A stretch of DNA of 64,000 nt from Peromyscus leucopus (taxonomy: Eukaryota > Chordata > Mammalia > Rodentia > Cricetidae). Below, one piece after another: positions 63,846 to 64,000 of the stretch. The first letter of the stretch is position 1, and the number at the start of each line of letters is the position of its first letter. Below the pieces are notes generated by a model, which had not been told where the DNA came from, ran no database searches, and saw only the letters and a program-made list of their open reading frames with translations. The stretch covers positions 74,902,018-74,966,017 of the forward strand of contig NC_051063.1 of assembly GCF_004664715.2 (NCBI RefSeq). Direction: 5' to 3'. The position numbers and the translations under genes are program-made.

Positions 63846-64000
63846 TAATGGCCTTTTCTACAGGTCAGTTGGCCTCACACAGGGAACTTGAACTGCCAGA
63901 GAGTCCCCACCTAATCCCTGCTGGAGCCCTGGGCAGGGGTAGTCAGTCACTCTGGCAGTAACATCCTGCTGACTCCAGCTGGAGATGCTGAGAGCTTTCT

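Larger units (their letters stand above)
60981..64000. other. Intergenic sequence upstream of WDR11
   Basis: No gene recognised. Short open frames (for example 61262-61600 plus) have no known relative, so I treat them as chance. SINE fragments near 62830, 63110 and 63690 are listed separately; 60981-62800 holds nothing I can name. Confidence 0.65.

Noticed and set aside
1..64000. A previously undescribed multi-gene system
   Set aside because: Only one gene, a well-known one, is supported; the rest is introns, repeats and intergenic DNA.

Overview
This is genomic DNA from a rodent, most likely a cricetid (hamster, vole or deer-mouse group). The basis is the repeats: dense B1, B2/B3, B4-like and ID SINEs. 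The young B1 copies carry the 3' variant 'GGAAAGGCGCAAAGCTACACAGAG', which I associate with cricetids rather than with mouse B1. There is no bacterial-type gene organisation; coding sequence is split into short exons with splice signals.

One gene fills the window: WDR11, on the minus strand. All 29 coding exons can be placed, from the ATG at 60821 to the stop at 11063. The spliced CDS is 3675 nt, giving 1224 residues, the length I know for human WDR11. Every exon junction keeps frame and no exon carries a stop or frameshift, so the gene looks intact. A CpG-rich promoter lies around 60600-60980 and the poly(A) signal at 10344-10349. WDR11 is a WD40-repeat protein of trans-Golgi vesicle tethering, linked to ciliogenesis and Hedgehog signalling.

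Region by region: 1-10324 is intergenic sequence downstream of the gene, rich in SINEs, simple repeats and LTR-like pieces. 10325-11062 is the 3' UTR. 11063-60821 is the coding part with 28 introns (289 bp to 7.2 kb). 60951-64000 is upstream intergenic sequence with SINE fragments. The introns hold two solo LTRs with perfect 6-bp target duplications (21678-22029, 49170-49655). A 1.6-kb LTR-like insertion splits a B1 (36844-38488). Two young B1 copies have intact target duplications, there are degenerate L1 pieces and two hAT/URR1-type DNA transposons, and there are several minisatellites and tandem duplications.

The most notable point is the last intron (11221-12370). It is not GT-AG: it starts ATATCCTTTG, ends in AC, and has a TTCCTTAAC branch site, the signature of a U12-dependent AT-AC intron. 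A cryptic GT-AG pair next to it would also stay in frame and add 12 residues, so it is a trap for automated annotation. I found no second protein-coding gene and no evidence of an unknown multi-gene system.
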